Numbered from the stretch's first letter, positions 7,408 to 13,969 are shown. The stretch is 17,939 nucleotides of DNA from an uncultured Lachnospiraceae bacterium (GCA_947177925.1 CAMWWJ010000027.1:1-17939); one strand, 5' to 3'. Notes: generated from the letters alone by a model not told the origin. Program-made: numbers and translations.

Positions 7408-8343
7408 ATGAGAGAAAAACGAAATTTTGCGGAGCGTACAAAAGCATTAAATTCGGATGAAGCCAGAAAGAAGTATTTTCTTGTATATGAAGGGAAAGAT
7501 ACTGAGTTGTTGTATTTTGATGCTGTGAATGAATTGAAGAATGAAATCGGTATTAACCCTCTAATCGAACTAATACCGATTGTTCGCAGTTATAGCGAGG
7601 AGGGATGGAGTAATCCGAAAAAAATTGTGGACCGTATGATACAAAATATTAATGAGAGTCAAAGTGGTGCAATCTCATACGAAACTATGTTGAATTTTAT
7701 TATGGATTATTTTGAAAATGAGGGATATGTAAAGAATAATAGCACGTTTTCTAAGAACGTATGGAAAACATTAGTGTGGATATGTGAACAGAAGCTTGGT
7801 GCAAAACTACGCGAAGTGGTTTCTGAACCAAAAGTAATTCTTCCCCAAATATTCCGTTATCTTAGTGAGGAAGCAGATTTAGATATTTTGGTAATGGAAA
7901 TTGAAAAAATTATAAATTACAGCAGTTTAACTTATGCCGAAGGTTTTGATAAAATCTGTTTTGTCGTAGATCGAGATAAGGAGAGTTTTACTGAACAACA
8001 GTATGATTATGTCGTGGAACGCTGCCAAGAAAAAGAGTTTGGATTGTATATAACAAATCCTTGTTTTGAATTTTGGCTATTGCTTCATTTCGCTGATGCA
8101 ATAGAGCTAGACAAAGAAAGATTACGTGAGAATCCATCAGTTTCTGCTAAACGTAGATATGCTGAAGACGAATTACGTAGAAGAATTCCAGGGTATAGAA
8201 AGTCAAAATATGATGCCCTATCATTGGTTAGAGAAATAGATACTGCACTTTTGAATCAAAAATATTTTTGCCAAGATATTAGTGGCTTGAAAACAAAGGT
8301 TGGCAGTAATATAGGAGAACTAATAAACGAAATGAGATTGTAA
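7408..8343 (+). CDS. rloB: RloB family protein (Toprim-like putative nuclease, AbiLii-like)
   Basis: 311 aa, starting four bases after the ATPase stop with AAGGAGG at 7394-7400, so clearly co-translated. The N-terminal KYFLVYEGKDTELLYF places a conserved glutamate at E28; FVVDRDKE gives the D188-x-D190 pair; NPCFEFWLLLHF (217-228) is the RloB signature. The E...DxD arrangement fits a Toprim-like metal-binding nuclease fold, so the protein is probably the effector of the pair. About 80-90 residues (roughly 85-175) separate the first and second acidic motifs, more than I expect for a minimal RloB domain, suggesting an inserted helical subdomain. The C-terminus (SKYDALSLVREIDTAL) is also typical. 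Nuclease activity is an inference from fold motifs. Confidence 0.88.
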   Translation: MREKRNFAERTKALNSDEARKKYFLVYEGKDTELLYFDAVNELKNEIGINPLIELIPIVRSYSEEGWSNPKKIVDRMIQNINESQSGAISYETMLNFIMDYFENEGYVKNNSTFSKNVWKTLVWICEQKLGAKLREVVSEPKVILPQIFRYLSEEADLDILVMEIEKIINYSSLTYAEGFDKICFVVDRDKESFTEQQYDYVVERCQEKEFGLYITNPCFEFWLLLHFADAIELDKERLRENPSVSAKRRYAEDELRRRIPGYRKSKYDALSLVREIDTALLNQKYFCQDISGLKTKVGSNIGELINEMRL

Positions 8344-8387
8344 GGATCTTTATTCGTAAATTATTAAGGAGGTGATATCAAAGTAAA

Positions 8388-8423
8388 ATGGATTGGTTGG
8401 TTGAATGTGGCAAAAAAAGCTGA
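8388..8423 (+). pseudogene. Truncated small toxin ORF (type I toxin-antitoxin remnant)
   Basis: An 11-codon ORF (MDWLVECGKKS) lies behind AAGGAGGTGAT (8366-8376), a far stronger site than a random peptide would have, and ends exactly in a hairpin that serves as terminator for an antisense transcript. Small membrane toxins of Firmicutes type I systems have this layout and end in a lysine-rich tail, but they carry a hydrophobic span of about 20 residues, which is missing here. I infer that the membrane-spanning middle was deleted. Evidence is architectural only. Confidence 0.35.
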
Positions 8424-8514
8424 AGCGGCAACTTCAGCTAATCTTGTCAATGACCATAAATGATCATCGCATAAACGCTATTATCGTATCATTTATCATT
8501 CTATAATTCAATCC
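8412..8514 (-). ncRNA. Candidate antisense RNA (type I antitoxin-like) with terminator
   Basis: On the minus strand, TTGAAT, a 17-base spacer and TACGAT (about 8508 down to 8480) form a plausible promoter. About 40 bases further is a perfect 8-bp hairpin AGCTGAAG/CTTCAGCT (8418-8425 with 8432-8439, six-base loop), followed on that strand by seven T residues (8418 to 8412): a textbook rho-independent terminator. The predicted RNA of about 60 bases runs antisense to the 3' end of the tiny ORF, as type I antitoxins do. Confidence 0.4.
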
Positions 8515-8682
8515 TAAACGTCAGTTCGAGATTTTTCCCATATTAGGTCATTGTATGGTTTATATATATTTTAGATTAATTTATTGTATTATTAAGTATG
8601 CAAAGGATTAATGCCCCAAAGAGGAATTTACTAGAGAAATTTGTGTACTTGATAAAATTCATGACAAATTTAGGAGGTTTAT

Positions 8683-9651
8683 ATGAGAAAGGCTTTAGTA
8701 GTAGGAATTGATGAATATTCACAAAATCCTTTGCATGGATGTTGTAATGATGCGGAGGCAATTAAGAAATTATTATCCAAAAACGAGAATAAGACACCTA
8801 ACTTTTCGGTTAAATTGGAAAATAATGTTAAAACGAAAAGTAGGTTAAAACAATTGATCAAAGAGTGTTTTTCAGGAGATGCAGATGTGGCGTTGTTTTA
8901 TTATTCCGGGCATGGTTACATAGATTCTACAGGGGGATATCTTGTTACACCGGATTTTTCAGAAGAAGATTACGGAGTTTCTTTGCAGGATGTATTAACG
9001 ATTGCTAATGAATCAAAGTGTAAAGACAAAATTGTGATTTTGGATAGTTGCTACTCAGGGGCATTGGGTAACGTTGCGATAATGGGTCAAAATACTTCTA
9101 TAATAGGAGAAGGAGTTACTATACTGACAGCTAGTCGTTCGTCTGAGGTTTCTATGGAAATTAACGGACATGGCGTGTTTACAGCGCTGTTGTTAGAAGC
9201 TCTTAAAGGCGGTGCTGCAGATGTGACCGGACATATTTCTTTAGGTGGGATTTATGCATATATTGATAAAGCCTTGGGTCCATGGGAGCAAAGACCAGTT
9301 TTTAAAACCAATGTAACGAGATTTACATCTTTAAGAGATGTTGTTCCACAGGTTGACATGGAAATAATACGTAGAATATGTAAATATTTTGAAACTGAGG
9401 AAACGAATTACCAGTTAGATCCTTCGTATGAGCCAACAAACTCACCAGAGGATAATCATCAAATAATAGAACCGTATGCTCGGAAAGAGAATACAGAGAT
9501 TTTTGCTGATTTGCAGAAATTAGAGGGTGTTGGTTTGGTAACGCCAGTCGGCACAGAACATATGTATTTTGCTGCCATGGAGTCTAAGAAGTGTAAGCTA
9601 ACTTCAATAGGGAAACAGTATTGGAGATTAGTAAATAATGAGTTGATTTAA
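8683..9651 (+). CDS. Caspase-like protease (peptidase C14), type IV Thoeris-like effector
   Basis: 322 aa behind TAGGAGGT. Residues 1 to about 220 form a caspase/metacaspase domain: RKALVVGIDEY first strand, LHGCCNDAEAIKKLL helix, catalytic histidine H77 in FYYSGHGY and catalytic cysteine C123 in ILDSCYSGA; ILTASRSSEVS and GVFTALLLEAL complete the fold. Residues about 225-322 form a separate C-terminal region; its last 60 residues (FADLQKLEGVGLVTPVG, then CKLTSIGKQYWRLV) look like a winged-helix. In the published type IV Thoeris system a TIR protein makes a cyclic ADP-ribose-type signal that activates a caspase-like protease, which then cleaves cellular proteins broadly. Two TIR genes follow directly here, so the same logic is likely. 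I cannot tell whether the C-terminal region is the ligand sensor. Confidence 0.9.
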   Translation: MRKALVVGIDEYSQNPLHGCCNDAEAIKKLLSKNENKTPNFSVKLENNVKTKSRLKQLIKECFSGDADVALFYYSGHGYIDSTGGYLVTPDFSEEDYGVSLQDVLTIANESKCKDKIVILDSCYSGALGNVAIMGQNTSIIGEGVTILTASRSSEVSMEINGHGVFTALLLEALKGGAADVTGHISLGGIYAYIDKALGPWEQRPVFKTNVTRFTSLRDVVPQVDMEIIRRICKYFETEETNYQLDPSYEPTNSPEDNHQIIEPYARKENTEIFADLQKLEGVGLVTPVGTEHMYFAAMESKKCKLTSIGKQYWRLVNNELI

Positions 9652-9678
9652 CTCCGTGGCATGGAATGGAGGTAGGGA

Positions 9679-10161
9679 ATGAAAATATTTATTTCGCATA
9701 AAAAAGAAGATGAAGGTCCTGCGTTTAGTATACGGCAGACCTTAGTATCTGCTGGAGCTGAAGCGTACTTGGATACGCTAGACAATATCACATCAGAAGA
9801 TGGAGAAAAACTAACAAAGCATATTAGGGAGAAATTGAGGGAGTGTTCAGATGTAATAGTTGTGTTGTCTAACAATACGAAACTGTCGTGGTGGGTACCT
9901 TTTGAAATTGGTATGGCAACCGAAAATGATAAGCCGATTGCTAATTATTTGGTGAGTTATGAGAAATTACCGGAATATTTAGAGTATTGGCCGCGTTTGA
10001 AAAACCAACAAGATGTAAAAAAATATGTTGAAGTAAGAAACAAAGTTGCTAGTCAAGTTTTGTTAGAAAAGCAATTAGGTTACGGACATTATCAAAGAGC
10101 AGATAGCAATATTTCGGAGACACAGAGATTTTATGAAGAATTGAAAAAAAGTCTGTATTAG
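9679..10161 (+). CDS. TIR domain protein (first of two), putative NAD+-derived signal producer
   Basis: 160 aa, 27 bases after the caspase stop, with GGAGGT (9669-9674) upstream. TIR features: MKIFISHKKED first strand, GAEAYLDTLDNI loop, DVIVVLSNNTKLSWWVPFEIGMA. E76 in WVPFEIG sits where the catalytic glutamate of TIR NADases lies. The family resemblance is to the TIR_2-like group rather than to ThsB. After about residue 95 the tail (YWPRLKNQQDVKKYVEVRNK, SNISETQRFYEELKKSL) is helical and may be a sensor or oligomerisation part. In this operon it would either make the signal for the caspase or sense a different trigger from the second TIR. Confidence 0.85.
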   Translation: MKIFISHKKEDEGPAFSIRQTLVSAGAEAYLDTLDNITSEDGEKLTKHIREKLRECSDVIVVLSNNTKLSWWVPFEIGMATENDKPIANYLVSYEKLPEYLEYWPRLKNQQDVKKYVEVRNKVASQVLLEKQLGYGHYQRADSNISETQRFYEELKKSLY

Positions 10162-10179
10162 AGAGGAGAGAGATGTATA

Positions 10180-10575
10180 ATGTATAATTTATTTATTAGT
10201 CATGCTTGGAAATATAATTCGGAGTACTATAATCTTGTAAATATGTTGGAAAATGTTGCGTATTTTTCGTGGAAAAATTACAGTGTTCCTCAACATGATG
10301 CATTAGATACAAGAACAGATAAGGAACTTGAAGAGGCTTTACATAGGCAAATAAGCCCTTGCTCCTGTGTGTTGATAATTGCTGGAATGTATTATAACTA
10401 TAGACGATGGATTCAAAAGGAAATCGACATTGCTAAGAGTTACAAAAAACCTATTATTGTGGTAAGACCTAGAGGTCAAGAAAGAATGCCATTAGAGTTA
10501 TCTGCTGGTTCGTATTATCATGTTAACTGGAATGCAGAAAGCGTGGTTTCTGCTATTAGGGAATATTCTTTATAA
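10180..10575 (+). CDS. ThsB-like TIR protein (DUF1863/MTH538 TIR-like fold)
   Basis: 131 aa, 18 bases after the first TIR gene; GAGGAGAG (10163-10170) fits ATG 10180, whereas the ATG at 10173 opens a four-codon frame. The sequence follows the ThsB pattern: NLFISHAWKYNSEYY, FSWKNYSVPQHDAL, ELEEALHRQISPCSCVLIIAGMY, WIQKEIDIAKSYKKPIIVVRPRG. E81 in WIQKEIDIA is the likely catalytic glutamate. ThsB proteins of Thoeris systems sense phage and convert NAD+ into cyclic ADP-ribose isomers. It is clearly different from the upstream TIR, so the operon has two non-identical TIR enzymes and one caspase. It is the last gene before the terminator at 10733-10772. Confidence 0.88.
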   Translation: MYNLFISHAWKYNSEYYNLVNMLENVAYFSWKNYSVPQHDALDTRTDKELEEALHRQISPCSCVLIIAGMYYNYRRWIQKEIDIAKSYKKPIIVVRPRGQERMPLELSAGSYYHVNWNAESVVSAIREYSL

Positions 10576-10802
10576 TATGAATAGAGATGATGCTTGCAAA
10601 ATGTTTGCAAAAACTCTCAAAACGAGAAATAATCCATAGAATATAAAGAATTTCTATACAAAATAAGGTAACTATATCGCCATTTAGACACAAGATATAG
10701 ATGCTGAAATCGAGTTCGAATAGTCGGAGGTGAGCCGTAAAGCCAGTAAAATCAATGCTTTGCGGCTTTTTTCTTCGTTTTATTGCATTACGATTGCATT
10801 TT
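10576..10802. other. Intergenic region between TIR operon and minus-strand integrase
   Basis: Non-coding, 227 bases. It holds a short direct repeat TTGCAAAA (about 10592-10599 and again from 10603), a terminator (annotated separately) and a T-arm-like GAGTTCGAATAG near 10711 that does not fold into a tRNA. As the junction between defence cargo and the second integrase, it is a plausible place for an attachment site, but no repeat of it was found elsewhere in the window. Confidence 0.4.
10733..10772 (+). terminator. Rho-independent terminator of the caspase-TIR operon
   Basis: AGCCGTAAAGC (10733-10743) pairs with GCTTTGCGGCT (10757-10767), one G-U pair in eleven, followed by six T residues. 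It ends + strand transcription before the convergent integrase gene. Confidence 0.8.
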
Positions 10803-11729
10803 TTATTTCACTTCCTTGTGATAAGCTGCAGTGTGCTGATTGCTGGTATAATCCGCAACACCTTGGGTAGCAGGGGTATACCGCAGTATTCCTGTCAGCT
10901 TATTGGCAACTTCAAGATTGGTGTTAGGATACAGATGACCATAGGTTCCCAAAGTCGTCTGTATTTTTTCATGCCCTAAACGCTCTTTGATCAACAAAGG
11001 GTTTTCCCCCATGCTGATGAGCAGGGAGGCATGGGAATGCCTAAGAGCATGGATTTTGATACGGTGTACGCCTGCGAGCTCGGCAAGTTTTTCCAAAGCC
11101 CGTGGTAAGGTATGTTTGCTGGTGGGGATGCCATTGTAGCTTAACACAAAGTCACAGTTATTCAAAACTTTTTTCTGAACTTCCTGCCATGCCATCAGTT
11201 CCCTGATAGTGTCTGTGTCAATGTAAATGGTGCGGATGCTTGCCTGTGTTTTTGGTTCAACAGGCTTGAAATTATCCATTGACTTATAGTACATAGTCTT
11301 AGTTATGCTTAACAGTCCTGTGTCAAAGTCAATATCCGACCACAACAACGCCGCTGCTTCACCTATCCGCATCCCTGTCATAAACAGCAGCCAGAAGGAT
11401 ATAAAGAGGTAATGTTCATAGTAATCGCCCTTGTAAAGCAGAGAGATTACTTTCTGGAATTCTTCCAGTGTCCAGAAATCTACCTGTGTCTTATACCACG
11501 GGAGATAGGTTTCCTCAATAAATTTCTGAAAGGAAATGGTTTTCTTTTTTTCTTCCAGTTCTTGAATAGAAGACAGGATCAGTTTGGAATATTCTTCCCT
11601 TGCTTCCTTCTTGGTAGTAAAGCCGCTGCGGTATTTCTGGATCTGTTTCCCTGTTACGGGATGATAACCTAAGTTTGCACGGAAATAGTAGGTTCCGTTG
11701 CCCGCTTTTTTAATTGGATCTTTTGCCAT
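10803..11729 (-). CDS. Tyrosine integrase lacking its core-binding domain
   Basis: 308 aa from the ATG at 11729, supported by TAAGGAGTGAG just upstream on the minus strand. An arm-binding domain (about 1-55: GNGTYYFRANLGYHPVTGK) and a catalytic domain with R121 (GMRIGEA), K160 (EPKTQAS), H227-x-x-R230 (HALRHSH), H253 (GHEK) and Y263 (TYGHLYP) are present. Between them the SAM-like core-binding domain is missing: LPWYKTQ at about 76-82 runs directly into VDFWTLEEFQ. The intact integrase at 521-1702 has about 94 residues in that interval. The deletion is in frame, so the protein is made but probably cannot recombine normally. It belongs to a second integrative element together with the DUF3173 gene upstream. 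Confidence 0.88.
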   Translation of the reverse strand: MAKDPIKKAGNGTYYFRANLGYHPVTGKQIQKYRSGFTTKKEAREEYSKLILSSIQELEEKKKTISFQKFIEETYLPWYKTQVDFWTLEEFQKVISLLYKGDYYEHYLFISFWLLFMTGMRIGEAAALLWSDIDFDTGLLSITKTMYYKSMDNFKPVEPKTQASIRTIYIDTDTIRELMAWQEVQKKVLNNCDFVLSYNGIPTSKHTLPRALEKLAELAGVHRIKIHALRHSHASLLISMGENPLLIKERLGHEKIQTTLGTYGHLYPNTNLEVANKLTGILRYTPATQGVADYTSNQHTAAYHKEVK

Positions 11730-11765
11730 GATCTCACTCCTTACATAGATGTGCAAGAAGTACAA

Positions 11766-11960
11766 TCAATTCTGCTTGTCAGGAATGGTTATTCCCAGTA
11801 ATTCTTCTACAGCTTCTTTGGGTACCCTGTCCAATTTTCTTGACTGATAGTATGTATGTCCCCTTGAAATCATAAGTTTTTTCGTTTCCCTTATAATGTC
11901 GGCTGCAAAAGAAGGCCCATATCCCAGCGCTATTAAATCTCCCTTCGTTATTGTAACCAT
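11766..11960 (-). CDS. DUF3173 domain protein (excisionase-like partner of integrase)
   Basis: 64 aa starting at MVTITKGDL; the longer frame to 11996 lacks a ribosome binding site, while AAGGAGG lies just before ATG 11960, though with tight spacing. The protein shows the DUF3173 pattern: TKGDLIALGYGPSFAADIIRETKKLMISRG, Y-YQSRKLDRVPKEAVEELLGI. The family is small, basic, helix-turn-helix-like and lies directly upstream of tyrosine integrases in Firmicutes conjugative elements, so an excisionase or directionality role is plausible. Here it precedes the shortened integrase by 36 bases on the same strand, presumably co-transcribed. Confidence 0.82.
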   Translation of the reverse strand: MVTITKGDLIALGYGPSFAADIIRETKKLMISRGHTYYQSRKLDRVPKEAVEELLGITIPDKQN

Positions 11961-11996
11961 ATTCCTCCTTTCCATAGCCAGGATGTGGGAAAACAC

Positions 11997-12218
11997 AATA
12001 TCTGGCTATAAGTATAACATATCTGAAAATGATAGTGATTATCTTCCTGCAAAAATTAAAAAGTTTTTAATAACATACACATACCTCCCATCACCGTCTC
12101 CTGCGCCCTCCCCGGCCGCGTTGCCTGGCTGCACTGTGTGCAATTCAATCCAGACGGGCGACAGACCTTAAGCAGGGAGTCACCCACCAGAATCCATATA
12201 CATGATGGTGTATGTTCT
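11997..12218. other. Intergenic region upstream of the DUF3173-integrase pair
   Basis: Non-coding, with a GC-rich patch at about 12095-12170. On the minus strand a TTGACA (12228 to 12223) lies in a context (TTCTTTGACAACTG) that could be a promoter for the DUF3173-integrase genes, but no convincing -10 is placed 17 bases away. I see no gene here. Confidence 0.35.
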
Positions 12219-12632
12219 TCAGTTGTCAAAGAACAAAAGACCAGCTACGATAAAAAGCTGATCTATAAAATAAAGATACGGAAAGGTGCAAAAACTTGAA
12301 AAAATTTTGAAAAAACTTAAAATATTTTTCAAGAAGGAGAAAAGGCTCTTTTCATCGCATAATGGAAGCAGCCGCAGTAGTGCCTGGTATGTAGAACCAG
12401 TCCTGTCATGTCCGTCCTGAAAAATACAATCATCTGCGGATATGTTCAGCGTCCTGCAGATATGGTAGAACCCCTCAATGCTTGGAGAGCAGCGGCCGCG
12501 TTCCAGATCCTTTTGGTAGGACACAGAATGGTCAAGCAGCTCCGCACACTCAGCTTGTGTGAGCTTCCGTTTCTGTCTCGCTTTCTTAAGGGCAGCGCTG
12601 AACACACGGGCATCACTAATTGATAAAGACAT
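12219..12632 (-). CDS. XRE-family helix-turn-helix regulator
   Basis: 137 aa from ATG 12632, with AGGAGGTGA seven bases upstream; the longer frame to 12695 has no such site. Residues about 9-65 are a Cro/CI-type HTH: FSAALKKARQKRKLTQAECAELLDHSVSYQKDLERGRCSPSIEGFYHICRTLNIS. The remainder is hydrophobic and phenylalanine-rich (SLFSFLKNILSFFKIFSSF, then LYFIDQLFIVAGLLFF), which is odd for this family and may mean a shifted or degenerate 3' end. It probably controls the neighbouring element's genes; an inverted repeat TTGCCA-N4-TGGCAA (12659-12674) just upstream is a candidate operator. Confidence 0.8.
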   Translation of the reverse strand: MSLSISDARVFSAALKKARQKRKLTQAECAELLDHSVSYQKDLERGRCSPSIEGFYHICRTLNISADDCIFQDGHDRTGSTYQALLRLLPLCDEKSLFSFLKNILSFFKIFSSFCTFPYLYFIDQLFIVAGLLFFDN

Positions 12633-12658
12633 CTTAGTCACCTCCTGATAGTAGTGTA

Positions 12659-12674
12659 TTGCCATACCTGGCAA
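12659..12674. promoter_or_regulatory. Candidate operator upstream of the XRE gene
   Basis: Perfect inverted repeat TTGCCA-TACC-TGGCAA, 27 bases ahead of the XRE start codon. XRE repressors usually bind such short palindromes in their own promoters. No experimental support. Confidence 0.4.
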
Positions 12675-12704
12675 AAGTAAAAATGGCATAGACACATTAA
12701 AAGA

Positions 12705-12920
12705 TAGCGTAATAAACTACCAAACCCCCAGACTTCTGGTGAACAAAAAAACATGGTTCATCAGGGGCTTATTTGGGTGTTTTTTGTGTGCCATGGGAGA
12801 GGATGCATGGCACACATTGGGGAATGGTCGTAAGCCGGGCAGCGGCAGGGAAATTTTGTTAAAAAAAACATAAGCTTTCATATGGTAAGACTGCCCCTCT
12901 GTGGTAGCGTAACGCACTAC
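12705..12920. repeat. Paired 16-base direct repeats enclosing two strong hairpins
   Basis: TAGCGTAATAAACTAC (12705-12720) and TAGCGTAACGCACTAC (12905-12920) are near-identical direct repeats exactly 200 bases apart, differing at three central bases. Between them lie CTGGTGAAC/GTTCATCAG (12736-12744 with 12756-12764, one G-U) and a perfect 11-bp stem TGTGTGCCATG/CATGGCACACA (12785-12795 with 12806-12816). The stretch has no credible gene. It may be a regulatory or attachment region of the second element or a small non-autonomous insertion. Confidence 0.45.
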
Positions 12921-13086
12921 TATTTAGGGGAAAGTGGAAAGAATCAGGAAAAGGAGGTTTATCCGGGTTATGGAAAGGATAATAGTCCTTTTCTTTTTGT
13001 GGAAAAGGCAGCCGCAGGATGCCAGGTCAGGGGGCCTCCGCTTTTCATGTTTTATTTCGGACATGAAAAGACTGGAGGAAGAAAGG

Positions 13087-13529
13087 ATGAGAGAGAAACA
13101 TACGGATTCCGTACAGAACCGCTTTACGGCATACCTGATGGCGGCTGTGGGGAACACGCGGAAGAAATACTGGGAGCGGAAGTGCCGGCTGCAGGGCATG
13201 GAATATATCCAGGAGGATAACCTGGAGCGCAACTATACGAACTTCGACGAACAGTACCGCGCTTATATAATGGAACATACAGATTTTATCTTCAGGAACT
13301 GGCAGAGGTACGGAGAACTGCTGAACCTTTTGGAGAGTGACCGGCTGGCAAAGGCCATAAGCAGGCTGAAAGGCAGGGCAGGGAGATCTTGTTTGCCAGG
13401 GTCTACGGGGAGCTTACCTTTGCACAACTGGGGGAGCGTTTCCATATGGAGCCGAAACAGGCCGAGATGGCATATTACTATGTGCTCAGGAAATTAAGGA
13501 AGGAGATGGGTGGAAAGGATGAATTTTGA
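13087..13529 (+). pseudogene. Sigma-70-like factor of an integrative element, frameshifted
   Basis: Start ATG 13087 has GGAGGA correctly spaced. The first frame (EKHTDSVQNRFTAYLMAAVGNTRKKYWERK through LLESDRLAKAISRLKGR) matches the N-terminal part of small sigma-70 family proteins of Firmicutes conjugative elements. Near 13375-13382 the frame changes: the continuing first frame is junk, whereas the frame from 13383 reads EILFARVYGELTFAQLGERF and ends in LRKLRKEMGG, the expected sigma region 4 helix-turn-helix, stopping at 13529. One base appears to be missing in the GGCAGGGCAGGGAG run. The downstream HTH_16 gene overlaps the restored stop, as in intact elements. It could be a sequencing error in a G-rich run, but as written the gene is broken. 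Codon use is more GC-rich than in the defence genes. Confidence 0.75.
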
Positions 13530-13701
13530 GAAACTGCTGGAGCAGGCAAAGGCAGGGGATGAAAAAGCGCAGGAGGAGATATTCCGGATGTACCGGTCGC
13601 TCCTTATCAAGAATGCCATGGAGCAGAACGTGTTTGAGGAGGATCTGTACCAGGAGCTTTCGGCAACCCTGTTAAGCTGCATCCAGAAGTTCAGGATCTA
13701 G
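13519..13701 (+). CDS. HTH_16-type helix-turn-helix protein (partner of sigma-like gene)
   Basis: 60 aa from ATG 13519, overlapping the restored end of the sigma-like gene; a GGAAAGG site precedes it. The sequence (FEKLLEQAKAGDEKAQEEIF, MYRSLLIKNAM, FEEDLYQELSATLLSCIQKF) matches the short HTH_16 helix-turn-helix proteins that follow the sigma gene in Tn916-like and related elements, where the pair controls transfer genes. The next genes of such an element are absent; the CBASS operon starts about 310 bases on. An intact gene beside a broken partner is probably non-functional in its original role. Confidence 0.78.
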   Translation: MNFEKLLEQAKAGDEKAQEEIFRMYRSLLIKNAMEQNVFEEDLYQELSATLLSCIQKFRI

Positions 13702-13936
13702 CCGGTGCGGGCTTTATGGGCCGGTTTCAGGAGTTATAACGATTGTGCAGGGGATTGTTGCGTTTTGGGCATCCCCTGCGTATAAAATGATGTGTCGCAA
13801 AAGGTATACCATTGGAGATAGTTATTCTGGCAGGCAAATGCTCCTGTTTTTCTGTCGCAAAAAGCCGGTTTTGGATTTTGCGATATCGCAGGAGTGCTGA
13901 GTACCTTTTGCGACATGGAATTTAATTAATAGAGTA
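13702..13936. other. Structured non-coding region before the CBASS operon
   Basis: No gene. It contains a 9-bp hairpin GCAGGGGAT/ATCCCCTGC (13747-13755 with 13771-13779) and the nested TCGCAAAA repeats annotated next. It forms the boundary between the GC-richer element remnant and the AT-rich CBASS operon. Confidence 0.5.
13793..13915. repeat. Inverted-repeat unit with nested TCGCAAAA boxes (MITE-like or site array)
   Basis: TGTCGCAAAAGGTA (13793-13806) is matched perfectly by TACCTTTTGCGACA (13902-13915), bounding 123 bases. Inside, TCGCAAAA (13855-13862) faces TTTTGCGA (13876-13883), which overlaps the 12-bp palindrome TGCGATATCGCA (13879-13890). Thus four copies of one box occur as two nested inverted pairs. 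No clear target duplication flanks the unit, so either a small non-autonomous element or a protein-binding array is possible. Confidence 0.55.
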
Positions 13937-13965
13937 TTGACAATTTAAGGAAATAGGTATATTTT
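13937..13965 (+). promoter_or_regulatory. Promoter of the CBASS operon
   Basis: TTGACA (13937-13942), 17-base spacer and TATTTT (13960-13965), with a TATATT alternative two bases upstream. The predicted start point near 13972 falls inside the CIRCE element. Confidence 0.65.
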
Positions 13966-13969
13966 ATAG

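Larger units (their letters stand above)
8344..8682. other. Intergenic region between RloAB and caspase operon
   Basis: A 339-base AT-rich gap. Its first 150 bases hold a probable type I toxin-antitoxin remnant (annotated separately). The remainder, to the AGGAGG at 8672-8677, must carry the promoter of the caspase-TIR operon. TTGTAT at 8551-8556 with TAGATT or TATATT downstream is the best candidate I see, but the spacing is not ideal, so I do not assign it firmly. Confidence 0.5.

Noticed and set aside
10700..10735. tRNA T-arm-like GAGTTCGAATAG
   Set aside because: The flanking bases do not form the T stem and no acceptor or anticodon arms are present, so it is not a tRNA gene; at most a chance match or att remnant.
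12721..12816. The paired hairpins as a simple transcription terminator
   Set aside because: The T run (12780-12785) is about 16 bases past the first stem and before the second, so neither has the standard stem-then-T layout.
12934..13086. Upstream extension of the sigma-like gene from ATG 12934
   Set aside because: The extra residues show no conservation pattern and GGAGGA is spaced for ATG 13087.
12882..13220. Open frame upstream of and across the sigma-like gene start
   Set aside because: It lies in another frame from the recognisable sigma-like sequence and has no family features.
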